From: Acidimicrobiaceae bacterium
GTDB taxonomy: Bacteria; Actinomycetota; Acidimicrobiia; Acidimicrobiales; RAAP-2
Length of the DNA: 64,000 nt
Direction of reading: 5' to 3'
Assembly: GCA_025350565.1 (NCBI GenBank)
Contig: JANXXO010000076.1
Coordinates: 1 to 64,000, forward strand
Shown here: piece by piece, positions 9,362 to 19,169 of the stretch
How the letters are laid out: each line of letters opens with the position of its first letter
Numbering within the stretch: position 1 is the first letter of the stretch
Position numbers and translations under genes: made by a program
Notes under the pieces: generated by a model
The model's input: only the letters and a program-made list of their open reading frames with translations
The model's database searches: none
Told to the model about the DNA's origin: nothing

Positions 9362-11634
9362 CGAGGTCCTCGTTCTCTGACGAGTCACTCTGGGGAACCG
9401 GATCGCCGACTCCTGAGCCGCGACTCGACCCGGACTCGCTGCTCCAGGGACTCACGGCGCCCCAACGCGCCGCCGTCCTCCAACGAGGGGGGCCGCTGCT
9501 CGTCATCGCCGGCGCCGGTTCGGGCAAGACCCGTGTCTTGACGCGACGCATTGCGCACATCCTCGCCATGGGTGACGCTCGTCCGTGGGAGATCATGGCG
9601 ATCACCTTCACCAATAAAGCGGCCGACGAGATGCGACGGCGCGTCATCGACCTGGTCGGATCGGAGGCTCGCGATATGTGGGTGTCGACCTTCCACTCGG
9701 CCTGCCTTCGCATGCTGCGCGCCCACGCTGACGTGCTCGGTTATCAGCGAGGTTTCACCATCTACGACGCCGGCGACGCCGAGACGGCCGTCGAACGCAT
9801 CATGAAGGAGCTGAACCTCGACACCAAACGACTTTCGCCGCGCAGCGTCTCGGCGGCCATCTCGGCGGCCAAAAACGAGATGCTCACGCCCGATCTCTAC
9901 GCCGACGCCGGATCGGGCGACGATCCCCACCACCGTCGCGTGGCCGAGATCTATCACCTCTACCAAGCGCGACTGTTGACCGCCAACGCGATGGACTTCG
10001 ACGACCTCTTGCTCAACGCCGTGGCGATGCTGAAGAAGGACGACGCGGTGCGTGAGTCGTACCAGCATCGGTTCAAGTACCTGCTGGTCGACGAGTTCCA
10101 AGACACCAACGGGGTCCAGAATCAACTGGTCATGATGCTCGCCGAAAAACATCGCAACCTCTGCGTGGTAGGCGACTCCGACCAGTCCATCTACCGCTTC
10201 CGCGCGGCCGACGTGCGCAACATCTTGCAGTTCGAGCAACGCTTTCCCGACGCCACCATGATCTTGCTCGAGCAGAACTTTCGTTCGACCCAGACCATCC
10301 TCGACGCGGCCAACGCCGTCATCGCCAAGAACGCCAGTCGTCACGCCAAGAACCTCTTCACCGACGGGGCGCAGGGCGAGAGGATCCGGCTCTACCGAGC
10401 CGGTGACGAGTACGACGAAGGTCGTTGGGTGGCCAGCGAACTGCGGCGACTCGCCACCCAATCGAATCTCGCGTGGAATCAGATGGCCGTCTTTTATCGC
10501 ACCAACGCCCAGAGCCGGGTGCTGGAAGAAGAGATGCTTCGAGCGAGCATTCCCTACCGCGTCATGTCGGGCATGCGGTTCTACGACCGACGCGAGATTA
10601 AGAACGCGTTAGCCTTCGCGCGACTACTGGTCAATCCCCGCGACGAGGCCTCGGCCCGTCGCGTCATCAACGAACCGAAGCGCGGCATCGGAGCTGCGGC
10701 GCAAGCCAAACTTGGCATCTACGCCGCGCAAAATGGACTGTCTTTCGCCGAAGCGACGCACTACGCCAAAGAGGCGGGACTCAGTGGGAAGGCGTTGAGC
10801 GGCACGCAGAAGTTCTCGTTCGTCCTCGACGAACTGCGCGCCATGGCCAACGACCTCTCGCCGCGCGAAGTGATTGACGCCATCGTTCGCGAAACGGGCA
10901 TGGGCGACGCTCTTCGAGCAGAAAACACGGACGAGGCCTATTCGCGTTTGGAGAACCTTGGTGAGTTGGCCTCGGCCGCCTCGCAGTACGACACGTTGAT
11001 GGACTTCGTGGAGCGCATGGCCTTGGTGGCGGACTCCGACCAACTCGACGGCAGCGCCGGCGCCGTCTCGCTGATGACCTTGCACGTCGCGAAAGGTCTC
11101 GAGTACCCGGCGGTCGTCATCACGGGCCTCGAAGAAACGATCTTCCCGCACCGACGTGCGCTCTCCGACGACGCCGAACTCGAAGAGGAACGCCGACTTT
11201 GTTACGTGGGCATCACTCGCGCCATGCGCCACCTTGTGCTCACCCACGCCTGGAGTCGCACCATGTGGGGACAGCGTCAAGATGCGCTGGCCAGTCGATT
11301 CCTCCAAGAGATCCCGCCCGAGTTGGTCAACGATATTTCGGCGACTCGACCGTTGCGTCGGGCCGACTTCACCGACGCCGACGGCTTCGTCGGAAGGGGG
11401 ACGGAGTTCACCCAAGGTCGGGCCTTCGGCACCGGGGCGGCGCCACCGGTACGTTCTACCGGCGCCGAGAAGCTCGGTCTCGTGGTGGGCGACCACGTCG
11501 TGCACGACCGATTTGGTCCCGGCGTGGTGACGAAGGTCGAAGGTTCCGGGGCCCACGCGCGCGCGGCCGTTGCGTTCGACCAGCACGGGACCAAACAGTT
11601 GGTCCTGGCCATGACGCCCTTGCACCGCGCTTAA
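9358..11634 (+). CDS. pcrA: ATP-dependent DNA helicase PcrA/UvrD
   Basis: 3'-5' superfamily 1 helicase for repair and replication restart, about 758 aa. Motif I is AGAGSGKTR (residues 51-59), motif II DEFQDTN, motif [17 protein letters not shown], motif IV QNFRS, motif [12 protein letters not shown] and motif [10 protein letters not shown]. The C-terminal ~55 residues ([21 protein letters not shown]) form the Tudor-like RNA-polymerase-binding tail seen in PcrA. GTG 9358 overlaps the guaA stop by 4 nt; GTG 9352 is an alternative two codons earlier. Confidence 0.95.
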   Translation: MTRSSFSDESLWGTGSPTPEPRLDPDSLLQGLTAPQRAAVLQRGGPLLVIAGAGSGKTRVLTRRIAHILAMGDARPWEIMAITFTNKAADEMRRRVIDLVGSEARDMWVSTFHSACLRMLRAHADVLGYQRGFTIYDAGDAETAVERIMKELNLDTKRLSPRSVSAAISAAKNEMLTPDLYADAGSGDDPHHRRVAEIYHLYQARLLTANAMDFDDLLLNAVAMLKKDDAVRESYQHRFKYLLVDEFQDTNGVQNQLVMMLAEKHRNLCVVGDSDQSIYRFRAADVRNILQFEQRFPDATMILLEQNFRSTQTILDAANAVIAKNASRHAKNLFTDGAQGERIRLYRAGDEYDEGRWVASELRRLATQSNLAWNQMAVFYRTNAQSRVLEEEMLRASIPYRVMSGMRFYDRREIKNALAFARLLVNPRDEASARRVINEPKRGIGAAAQAKLGIYAAQNGLSFAEATHYAKEAGLSGKALSGTQKFSFVLDELRAMANDLSPREVIDAIVRETGMGDALRAENTDEAYSRLENLGELASAASQYDTLMDFVERMALVADSDQLDGSAGAVSLMTLHVAKGLEYPAVVITGLEETIFPHRRALSDDAELEEERRLCYVGITRAMRHLVLTHAWSRTMWGQRQDALASRFLQEIPPELVNDISATRPLRRADFTDADGFVGRGTEFTQGRAFGTGAAPPVRSTGAEKLGLVVGDHVVHDRFGPGVVTKVEGSGAHARAAVAFDQHGTKQLVLAMTPLHRA

Positions 11635-11701
11635 TAGAACCCTAAGAATCGACCACCCCGAGTGGGGAGATGCACCCGCGGGAGTGTCAGAATGAAGTCT
11701 C

Positions 11702-12949
11702 ATGGATTACGACCGCCCGGCTTATCGACCTCCGTCACCGCCGGGAGCACACGCCCATCGCTACCCGCCCTACGTGTACTGGCGCCGCCGCGCCATCACC
11801 GCGATTGGTCTGGCCATCATCATGACGTTCCTGTACTTCGCGGTGACGTTGTTCTTCGCGCTCCTCAATCCCAGTTATGGCGTCACCGAGTCGGCGAGGG
11901 CCGCTGAGTGGGGACGCCAGCACGGGATGGGCTTCGTGGTCACGTGGGCCGAGAGTCAGTTCTACAAACTGAACAAACCCAAGACCGGCGGAAAACCTCC
12001 GGCCGGATCGTTCGGCTCGGGCGCGACGACTAAGAAGTATCGAGCGCGCAACGTCTTGGCCCCTCCGGCCAACATCGTCTCACCCGATCCGCACCCGTTG
12101 CCGGGCGAAGGCGTGTGGCACGCCGCCGGGCGCACCACCGCCAACGGGATCCCCACCGTCTACGAGGCCTTCGTTCGACCTGACGCCCTACACACCAGCT
12201 ACGTGGTCGGGGTGGCGTGGATGGACACCAACTTGCTGACGGCCCAGTTGTACTCGGGCTCCCAGATTCCCGGCGGCGGTCCCTACCGGTTCACCGCGCC
12301 GGTCAGTGCGGCGCGAACGGAGAGCCTCGTCGCAGCCTTCAACGCGGGATTCCTGATGCAAAACGCGAACGGCGGGTACTACACCGATGGTCGCATGGTG
12401 GCTCCTCTGCGCGCCGGTGCCGCGTCGGCCGTAATCTTTAAGAACGGTCGCATGACGGTCGGCAAGTGGGGCCGCGACGTCGTGATGACCAATCAGATCG
12501 CCTCGGTGCGCCAGAATCTCGACTTGGTGGTCGACAACTCGAAGCCCGTGCCCGGACTGACGAAGGCGAACTCCACCAAGTGGGGACTCACCTTGGGCGG
12601 CGGGTACAACGTCTGGCGTTCCGGGCTCGGGATCACTAAAGACGGCGCCTTGGTCTACGTCGGTGGGCCGAGCATGTCCATCTCGGACCTCGCCAACGTC
12701 CTCGTGCGCGCCGGCGCGGTCGAGGGGATGGAGCTCGATATCAACACCGACTGGGTGCAGTACTCGACCTACGTGGGTCCTGCCCACACGCCCATCAACG
12801 GCGGTGATGGGCGCAGTCTCTTGTCGAACATGCCCGGATCGCCCTCGCGATACTTTGCGGCGTACTGGGCTCGTGACTTCTTCACGATGTCGCTTCGACC
12901 GAATGAATCGACGGCGTCATCGACAACCACCACCACCTCGCCGGGCTAG
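11702..12949 (+). CDS. Phosphodiester glycosidase (NAGPA/DUF2233) domain membrane protein
   Basis: 415 aa. One transmembrane helix lies at about residues 32-56 (AITAIGLAIIMTFLYFAVTLFFALL), followed by an extracytoplasmic domain of the phosphodiester glycosidase (NAGPA) family: AAFNAGFLMQNANGGYYTDGR, a GGGYNVW region and GAVEGMELDINTDW with acidic residues. Family members remove N-acetylglucosamine-phosphodiester caps or act on sporulation or cell-wall glycans. The C-terminus is a Ser/Thr-rich tail. It converges on dprE2 with a 4-nt stop overlap. Confidence 0.75.
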   Translation: MDYDRPAYRPPSPPGAHAHRYPPYVYWRRRAITAIGLAIIMTFLYFAVTLFFALLNPSYGVTESARAAEWGRQHGMGFVVTWAESQFYKLNKPKTGGKPPAGSFGSGATTKKYRARNVLAPPANIVSPDPHPLPGEGVWHAAGRTTANGIPTVYEAFVRPDALHTSYVVGVAWMDTNLLTAQLYSGSQIPGGGPYRFTAPVSAARTESLVAAFNAGFLMQNANGGYYTDGRMVAPLRAGAASAVIFKNGRMTVGKWGRDVVMTNQIASVRQNLDLVVDNSKPVPGLTKANSTKWGLTLGGGYNVWRSGLGITKDGALVYVGGPSMSISDLANVLVRAGAVEGMELDINTDWVQYSTYVGPAHTPINGGDGRSLLSNMPGSPSRYFAAYWARDFFTMSLRPNESTASSTTTTTSPG

Positions 12950-13713
12950 CGGTCGACGACCTTACGCCACACGGGCTTGGGCAAATGACGTAGCACCGCG
13001 AAGGCGTAGCGCAGAATGGGCGGACTCCAGATGACGCGATCACCCGACGCCAGGCCCTTCACGATGGTCCGGGCGAGGTCGTCGGCGTTGGTCGTGAAGG
13101 GGATGTCGGGCAGTCCCGCCGTCATCTTGGTGCGCACGACCCCGGGTCGAACCAACTGGAGCGTCACTCCGGTGCCGCTCAGGGAATCGGCCAAACCGTC
13201 ACACAGTCGGTCGAGACCGGCTTTGGCGCCGCCGTACAGGTAGGCGTTTCGTCGTATGCGGATGGACGCGACCGACGACATCACCAGGATCCGACCACTT
13301 CCCTGGGCCACCAGGCGGCGTCGCAGTTCGGCGAGTGCCGCGACCGGCCAGGTGAAGTTGATGGTGGCGACCCGAGCGGCCGCCTCGGCGTCGTCCTCTT
13401 GTTCGAACTGGTCACCCAGCAGACCAACGGCGATGACGACCAGGTCTACGTGCTCGCCGACTTTCTCGAACGCTTCGGTCACTACCCGTGCGGCGTTGGA
13501 AGGGTCTTGGGCGTCAAAGAGCACGGTATCGGTCGTCGTCGCGCCGTAATCCTTCGCTTCGCTCGCCGCCTCGTCGAGGAGTGACTGGTTGCGCCCCGCG
13601 AGAACCACGGTGTGCGCTCGAGCGGCACAGAGTTTCTTCGTGAGTTCGCGCGCGATGTCCGAGCTGCCGCCCAGCACGATGACGGTTTGAGGCTGTCCGA
13701 AGGCGTTGTCCAT
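12946..13713 (-). CDS. dprE2: Decaprenylphospho-beta-D-erythro-pentofuranosid-2-ulose 2-reductase
   Basis: NADH-dependent short-chain dehydrogenase (255 aa) that completes epimerisation of decaprenylphospho-ribose to decaprenylphospho-arabinose (DPA). The cofactor loop GGSSDIAREL is near residues 15-24 and the catalytic YGGAK is conserved. The length matches mycobacterial DprE2 (about 254 aa). ATG 13713 lies directly behind dprE1, which ends at 13719, so both are translated from one mRNA. The identity relies on the dprE1 and ubiA neighbours as well as on the sequence. Confidence 0.9.
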   Translation of the reverse strand: MDNAFGQPQTVIVLGGSSDIARELTKKLCAARAHTVVLAGRNQSLLDEAASEAKDYGATTTDTVLFDAQDPSNAARVVTEAFEKVGEHVDLVVIAVGLLGDQFEQEDDAEAAARVATINFTWPVAALAELRRRLVAQGSGRILVMSSVASIRIRRNAYLYGGAKAGLDRLCDGLADSLSGTGVTLQLVRPGVVRTKMTAGLPDIPFTTNADDLARTIVKGLASGDRVIWSPPILRYAFAVLRHLPKPVWRKVVDR

Positions 13714-13718
13714 GGTTC

Positions 13719-15050
13719 TTACTTTCCTGATAGTTGAAGACGGCGAGCGAGGTCGCTCGTCAGTCGGTGGTCGGGGTCGATGCGTTGTTTCAGATCGAGG
13801 AATTCCTTCGTGCGCGGATACATGGCGTTCACTTTGTCGGGACCGAGACGCGCGTCTTTGGCGAAGTAGACGCGACCGTGCGCGCTCAGCACCATCTCGT
13901 CGAGGGCGTCGAGCACCTCGGGCAGTATGGAGGGTCCGACGGGAAGATCGAGGGCCAACGTCCACCCGGGCTGGGGAAAAGACAATGGACCCGGCGAGGC
14001 GGGGCCGAAGCGCTTCAAGACGGCGAGGAAGCTCGGTACTCGAGAGGTCGACAGGTACTCAATGGCGTTCGTGATCGTCTCGGCGGCGTCGTGGGGAACG
14101 CAGAACTGGTACTGGACGAAACCGCGCTTGCCGTACAGGCGGTTCCACTCGCGCAGTCCGTCGAGGGGATGAAAGAAGGAGGACAACGAGTGCGCCTCGC
14201 GCTCCTGGTGCCGTGGCGACGTGCGAAACCACGCCTCGTTGAACGCCTTCACACTGAGCGAGTTGAGCAGTCCACTCGGGGCGACGAACGGGACGGCCAG
14301 TTTCGAGGAGCGAGGTGGGCGCAGTGTCGCGTCGTTGACGTCCGCTCGCGTGGCGTGGACACCACGGGTGAGAATGGCCCGTCCCATGTGCGAGCCGCGC
14401 GTCATGCAGTCGACCCAGGCCACCGAGTACCGGAACTCCTCGTCTCGTTCGATCATCGCCGCCATCACGGCGTCCAAATCGCCGAAGCGGTCGGTGTCGA
14501 CCAGGACCTGATCGGTCTCGATGCGCAGTAACTGGAGCGTCACGCTGGTCACGAAACCGGTGAGGCCCATGGCGCCCAAGGTCGCCCAAAAGAGTTCGCC
14601 GTCGTTGGTCGGTGAGAGCGAGTGGATTCCCGTCGGGGTGACCAGACGCATCGCGAGGACGTGCGCGCCAATCGAGCCGTCGAGATGGTGATTCTTTCCG
14701 TGCACGTCGGCCGCGACGGCGCCGCCGATGCTGACCTGGCGAGTTCCGGGGGTCACGGGCACGAACCAGCCGAGCGGAACGCTCACCGCGAGCAACTGGT
14801 CAATGGACACGCCGCCGCCCAGCGTGACGATGCCGTCAGCGCCGATGGGGCCAATGGTGTCAAAGCCTCGATTGTCGAGTACCACGCCGCCACTGACCTG
14901 CGCGGCGTCGCCGTAGCTACGTCCGAGACCGCGCGCGATGATGTTCGGTTCCTGGGCGAGCAACTCCTCGACCGCGGTTTCGTCGCTCGGCCGTTGGACC
15001 TGGGCGATCGAAGTGGTGGTACGGCCCCAGCCCGACAGGTGCTCGCTCAC
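13719..15050 (-). CDS. dprE1: Decaprenylphosphoryl-beta-D-ribose oxidase
   Basis: FAD-dependent oxidase (443 aa) that converts decaprenylphospho-ribose to the 2-keto intermediate, acting with DprE2. Family marks are ARGLGRSYGD, GTRQVSIGGAVAADVHGKNHH, FYHPLDG-type FFHPLDGLREWNRLYG, and the C-terminal AMYPR...SDLARRLQL. The active-site lysine equivalent to Mtb Lys418 is kept (YFAKDAR, residue 398). The position equal to Mtb Cys387, the benzothiazinone target, is alanine here (residue 366, codon 13953-13955). The GTG start overlaps the ubiA stop (GTGA). Confidence 0.93.
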   Translation of the reverse strand: MSEHLSGWGRTTTSIAQVQRPSDETAVEELLAQEPNIIARGLGRSYGDAAQVSGGVVLDNRGFDTIGPIGADGIVTLGGGVSIDQLLAVSVPLGWFVPVTPGTRQVSIGGAVAADVHGKNHHLDGSIGAHVLAMRLVTPTGIHSLSPTNDGELFWATLGAMGLTGFVTSVTLQLLRIETDQVLVDTDRFGDLDAVMAAMIERDEEFRYSVAWVDCMTRGSHMGRAILTRGVHATRADVNDATLRPPRSSKLAVPFVAPSGLLNSLSVKAFNEAWFRTSPRHQEREAHSLSSFFHPLDGLREWNRLYGKRGFVQYQFCVPHDAAETITNAIEYLSTSRVPSFLAVLKRFGPASPGPLSFPQPGWTLALDLPVGPSILPEVLDALDEMVLSAHGRVYFAKDARLGPDKVNAMYPRTKEFLDLKQRIDPDHRLTSDLARRLQLSGK

Positions 15051-15955
15051 GCGTAGGTCCCCAGAGCGACGGCGATGGCCCAAATGACGACCAGGATCTG
15101 GATCGTGCGGTCGTGCAAGAGGAGCTGTTCTGGCGTCTCGGCCTCGCTCGATTCAGACGATCGCATGATTACCAGCACGGCCAGCACGACGGGAATGACG
15201 CTCAGTCGGATGGGCACGATCTGGTGACGGATGGACGAGAGGCCCGAGGACGATGTGTCAATCGCCCAGAGGCAGTAGCCCGTGACGACCACCGTGGCGC
15301 TCATGGTTAAAGCCGAGTGCAGGAACTGTGGCGTGTACTGCGCGAGCACTCGTCGGGTCACGCCCGCACCCACCGACTCCAGTTCGCTGGACCGCTTGCC
15401 TATGACCAAGAAGAGGGCCCCGAAGGAAATAACCACCAGGAACCACGTCGACACCACGATGTGCGAGGCGGCGGCCCCCGCGTAGCCGCGAAGGATGAAT
15501 CCGCTGGTGACGCTGGCCAGTTCGATCACGGCGACGTTCTTCAACCACACGACGTAGTTGACGGTGATGACGACGTACAGGGCAAGGACGAGCAGCAGCG
15601 CGGCCGGCCGCCAAAGGGCGAAGGGAATCGCAAAACTCACGACCAACAGGACAATTGCCGCGGCCTTCGCGACACCGAATGGTAATTGTCCTCCCGCGAT
15701 GGCCCGGTAGCGCTTGGTGGGGTGTTGGCGATCGGCCGCCACGTCGCGCAGATCGTTGAAGATGTACATCGCCGAGGAGACGGCACAGAAGGCCGCGAAG
15801 GCGGCCACGGTGTGGCGAATGACGTCGGCGTGGGTGATGACCCCGGCCGCGGCGGGCGCGACCACGATGAGACCGTTCTTCACCCACTGGGCCGGTCGCA
15901 TCGCCGAAGCCAAGGCGTGAAGTTTGCTGCGGCGGGGCAACGACGTCAAGGGCAC
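15047..15955 (-). CDS. ubiA: Decaprenyl-phosphate phosphoribosyltransferase (UbiA family)
   Basis: Polytopic UbiA-superfamily enzyme (302 aa, about nine helices) expected to transfer phosphoribose from PRPP to decaprenyl phosphate, the first committed step to DPA. The first Asp-rich motif NDLRDVAADR is at residues 67-76, followed by HPTKRYRAIAGG; the N-terminal RPAQWVKN is typical of the DPPR-synthase subgroup rather than quinone prenyltransferases. GTG start. It is first gene of the ubiA-dprE1-dprE2 operon, which strongly supports this specificity. Confidence 0.9.
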   Translation of the reverse strand: MPLTSLPRRSKLHALASAMRPAQWVKNGLIVVAPAAAGVITHADVIRHTVAAFAAFCAVSSAMYIFNDLRDVAADRQHPTKRYRAIAGGQLPFGVAKAAAIVLLVVSFAIPFALWRPAALLLVLALYVVITVNYVVWLKNVAVIELASVTSGFILRGYAGAAASHIVVSTWFLVVISFGALFLVIGKRSSELESVGAGVTRRVLAQYTPQFLHSALTMSATVVVTGYCLWAIDTSSSGLSSIRHQIVPIRLSVIPVVLAVLVIMRSSESSEAETPEQLLLHDRTIQILVVIWAIAVALGTYA

Positions 15956-16046
15956 GAATGAACGCTACTAGGCACCCTTTGGGCCGTCGCCCGAGAGCCT
16001 CCGACGCGCATTTACCCTTCTTTCGCGGACTCTAGAATGGAATGCA

Positions 16047-16457
16047 ATGAACCGCACGTACCGCGTCGTCGTCGCCAAACCAGGGCTTGATGGGCACGAT
16101 CGCGGCGCCAAAGTCATTGCGCGCGCCTTGCGCGACGCCGGCTTCGAGGTGGTCTACACCGGACTGCACCAGACGCCGGAGCAGATCGTACAGGCGGTGA
16201 TTCAAGAGGACGCCGACGCACTCGGGCTGTCGCTGCTCTCGGGCGCACACCGCGTCCTCGTGCCGCGCGTCATTGCCCTGTTACGGGCCGAGGGTCGCGA
16301 CGACGTGTTGCTGCTCGTCGGCGGCATCATCCCCGATGACGACATTGGGGACCTGGAAGCCATGGGTGTGGCGCGGGTCTTCACGCCCGGCGCGTCGCTC
16401 GCCGAGATAGGAACGTGGCTGGAGTCGACCCTCGACGCGAGCGAACACCAGCACTAA
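16047..16457 (+). CDS. Stand-alone B12-binding (small) subunit of an acyl-CoA mutase
   Basis: 136 aa cobalamin-binding domain matching the C-terminus of methylmalonyl-CoA mutase. The DxHxxG motif is [10 protein letters not shown] with His17 as the axial ligand; the later SLLSG and VGGIIP loops complete the pocket. No catalytic large subunit is nearby, so its partner must be encoded elsewhere; methylmalonyl-, ethylmalonyl- or 2-hydroxyisobutyryl-CoA mutase are possible. It lies just before sucC, whose substrate succinyl-CoA is the product of methylmalonyl-CoA mutase. Confidence 0.88.
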   Translation: MNRTYRVVVAKPGLDGHDRGAKVIARALRDAGFEVVYTGLHQTPEQIVQAVIQEDADALGLSLLSGAHRVLVPRVIALLRAEGRDDVLLLVGGIIPDDDIGDLEAMGVARVFTPGASLAEIGTWLESTLDASEHQH

Positions 16458-16506
16458 ATCACCTAGGTTGGACGTCCGACCAGTACCGAGTTGAAAGTAG
16501 AAGTCG

Positions 16507-17649
16507 ATGGATCTGTTCGAATATCAGGGAAAGCAGTACTTCGCGCGCTACGGCATCGCCGTCTCGCCCGGCGGCGTCGCCGACACGGTCGACCAGGCCG
16601 TCGAGGTCGCGACTCGCGTGGGCTATCCGGTGGTGGTGAAGGCGCAGGTGAAGGTCGGCGGTCGCGGCAAGGCCGGAGGCGTCAAGTTGGCCGCCAACGA
16701 GGACGAAGTGCGACTGCACGCCGGCAACATCCTGGGTCTGGACATCAAGGGCCACGTCGTGCACCGCCTCTGGGTGGAGCGTTCGAGCGACATCGCGAAG
16801 GAGTACTACGCCTCGTTCACTTTGGACCGACAGAACAAGGTGCACCTGGGCATGTTGAGCGCTCAAGGCGGCGTTGAGATCGAAGTGGTGGCCGAAGAGA
16901 ATCCCGAGGCCATTGCCTTCCTCTCCATTGATCCCGTGCGCGGTCTGGACCTCGCGACCGCGCGGCGATGGGTGAACGAGGCCGAACTCGATGAGGTGGC
17001 GCGCGAACAGGCGGCCGAGCTGTTGGTTCGACTGTACGAGTGCTACACCAAGGGCGACTGTGACCTCGCCGAGATCAATCCGCTGATCTTGACGCCGGAC
17101 AATAAGGTGCACGCCCTCGACGCAAAAGTGACACTCGACGAGAACGCGTCGTTTCGTCATCCCGAGTGGGACGAGTTCCGCGCCGACGAGTTCGAAGACC
17201 CCCGCGAGAAGATGGCCAAGGAGAAAGGTCTTAACTACATCGGACTGGACGGAACTGTCGGCATCATCGCCAACGGCGCCGGTTTGGCCATGTCCACCCT
17301 CGATGTCGTCAACCAGGTGGGCGGGACGGCCGCGAACTTTCTCGACATTGGCGGAGGCGCCGATGCCGACGTGATGGCGTCGGCCCTCGAAGTCATCAAC
17401 GCCGATCCCAAAGTGAAGGCCATCTTCGTCAATATCTTTGGCGGTATCACCCGGGTCGATGACGTGGCCAACGGCGTACTCGAGGCGCTCCAGCGCGTCA
17501 CCATAAGTGCACCCATCGTGCTTCGTCTCGACGGCACCAACGCCGTCGAGGGTCGCGCGATTCTCGCCCCCCACCTGAACGAAGTCTTGATCACCGAACC
17601 GACCATGTTGGACGCGGCCCGCCGGGCCGTCGGCCTCGCGAACGCCTAA
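16507..17649 (+). CDS. sucC: Succinyl-CoA synthetase beta subunit
   Basis: ADP-forming succinate-CoA ligase beta subunit, 380 aa, TCA cycle. The N-terminal ATP-grasp domain begins [17 protein letters not shown], with [20 protein letters not shown] for nucleotide binding. The C-terminal ligase domain carries [14 protein letters not shown] and [15 protein letters not shown]. The length is typical. sucD follows after 10 nt. The gene heads a closely packed same-strand run reaching metF. Confidence 0.97.
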   Translation: MDLFEYQGKQYFARYGIAVSPGGVADTVDQAVEVATRVGYPVVVKAQVKVGGRGKAGGVKLAANEDEVRLHAGNILGLDIKGHVVHRLWVERSSDIAKEYYASFTLDRQNKVHLGMLSAQGGVEIEVVAEENPEAIAFLSIDPVRGLDLATARRWVNEAELDEVAREQAAELLVRLYECYTKGDCDLAEINPLILTPDNKVHALDAKVTLDENASFRHPEWDEFRADEFEDPREKMAKEKGLNYIGLDGTVGIIANGAGLAMSTLDVVNQVGGTAANFLDIGGGADADVMASALEVINADPKVKAIFVNIFGGITRVDDVANGVLEALQRVTISAPIVLRLDGTNAVEGRAILAPHLNEVLITEPTMLDAARRAVGLANA

Positions 17650-17659
17650 AGGAATAAGC

Positions 17660-18544
17660 ATGAGCATTTTCGTCGATGAGAACACGCAGGTCATTGTGCA
17701 AGGACTGACCGGGGGCCAAGGTCGCTTTCACGGACTGCGCAACCGTGACTACGGCACGAAGGTCGTGGGCGGCGTCACGCCGGGAAAAGGTGGCACCGAC
17801 GTAGATGGGATACCCGTCTTCAACTCCGTGAAGGAAGCGGTGGCCGCCACGGGTGCGACGGCGTCCTTCGTCGTGGTACCGCCCAAGTTCGCCGCGGCCG
17901 CGATCATCGAAGCGGCCCAGGGTGGCATCAACTTCATTGTCTGCATCACCGAGGGAATCCCCGCGCAGGACGAGGCCGTCACCTTTAACCGCCTGGTCGA
18001 AGAGTTCCCGGGCGTACGACTGCTCGGACCTAACTGCCCCGGCATCATAAGTCCCGGCAAATGCAACATTGGCATCACCTCGGGGGACATTGCCTTGGCC
18101 GGGGGACCGGTCGGCATCGTGTCGCGATCGGGCACGTTGACGTATCAGGCGCTCTACGAACTGAGCCAACAGGGGATCGGTCAAACGACGTGCGTGGGCA
18201 TCGGGGGCGATCCCGTTCCCGGTACCAACTTCATTGACTGCCTCAGCGCCTTCGAGGCCGACCCCGAGACGCTCGCCGTCATGATGATTGGCGAGATCGG
18301 CGGGTCCGAAGAAGAGCGCGCCGCCGAGTGGATCAAGGCCAACATGACCAAACCAGTCGTCTCCTACATTGCGGGCGTGACCGCCCCGCCGGGACGAAAG
18401 ATGGGACACGCTGGCGCGATCATCTCTGGATCAAAGGGCACGGCGCAAGCCAAGATGGATGCCCTTCGTGCGGCCGGGGTGCACGTCTGTCAGAATCCCA
18501 CCGAAGCGGGCCAAAAAATGGGCGAGATCGTCAAGGCGTTCTAG
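17660..18544 (+). CDS. sucD: Succinyl-CoA synthetase alpha subunit
   Basis: 294 aa, partner of SucC. The N-terminal CoA-binding Rossmann fold starts with [13 protein letters not shown]. The active-site phosphohistidine is in [18 protein letters not shown], and [17 protein letters not shown] is the family signature. AAGGAATAAGC precedes the ATG. purN starts only 4 nt after the stop, which ties this TCA pair to the purine genes. Confidence 0.97.
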   Translation: MSIFVDENTQVIVQGLTGGQGRFHGLRNRDYGTKVVGGVTPGKGGTDVDGIPVFNSVKEAVAATGATASFVVVPPKFAAAAIIEAAQGGINFIVCITEGIPAQDEAVTFNRLVEEFPGVRLLGPNCPGIISPGKCNIGITSGDIALAGGPVGIVSRSGTLTYQALYELSQQGIGQTTCVGIGGDPVPGTNFIDCLSAFEADPETLAVMMIGEIGGSEEERAAEWIKANMTKPVVSYIAGVTAPPGRKMGHAGAIISGSKGTAQAKMDALRAAGVHVCQNPTEAGQKMGEIVKAF

Positions 18545-18548
18545 CGCC

Positions 18549-19169
18549 TTGGCGGACGTTCGTCTCTGCGTGCTGGTCTCGGGATCGGGCACCATCTTTG
18601 AAGCCATGGTCGAGGTGGGCGTACCGGTGACCCTCGTGGCGACCGACCGACCATGTCGAGCGATCGACCTCGCGGCGCGTCTCGGCGTCGAGTCCCTCGT
18701 CGTCGACCGGCGGGACTTCGGTGGATTCAATGAGGACTTCGACCGCGTGGGCTACACGGTGGCGCTCACGCACGAGTTGGTCGCGCGCGGCATTGACCTC
18801 GTGGCGATGGCCGGGTTTGGCACCATCCTCGCCGCCGCCTTGCATGAGGCGTTCCCCGGGAGGGTCCTCAACACCCATCCCAGCCTCCTGCCTGCGTTCA
18901 AAGGGTGGCACGCCGTACGCCAAGCTCTTTCGTCGGGCGTCACCGAGACGGGCTGCACGGTGCATCTCGCCACTGAAGCCTTGGACGACGGTCCCATCCT
19001 CGCTCAACGTCGGGTGCCCATCTACCCAGAGGATGACGAAGCGTCGTTGCACGAACGCATCAAGGTAGTGGAGCGCACGTTGTACCCCACGGTGGTCGGT
19101 AGGGTGATGGCGTCACTTGGCGAAGGAATTGAGCCGTCGTCCATGGCCGGCACCGTGGAGGAGAAGTAG
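18549..19169 (+). CDS. purN: Phosphoribosylglycinamide formyltransferase
   Basis: Adds the formyl group of 10-formyl-THF to GAR in purine synthesis; 206 aa. The N-terminal LVSGSGTIFEAM is the GAR-binding loop; the catalytic Asn-His and later Asp are in NTHPSLLPAFKGWHAV and ALDDGPIL. TTG 18549 is chosen because the frame upstream lies inside sucD and the protein then begins right before the first beta strand. purH begins on the base after the stop. Confidence 0.92.
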   Translation: MADVRLCVLVSGSGTIFEAMVEVGVPVTLVATDRPCRAIDLAARLGVESLVVDRRDFGGFNEDFDRVGYTVALTHELVARGIDLVAMAGFGTILAAALHEAFPGRVLNTHPSLLPAFKGWHAVRQALSSGVTETGCTVHLATEALDDGPILAQRRVPIYPEDDEASLHERIKVVERTLYPTVVGRVMASLGEGIEPSSMAGTVEEK

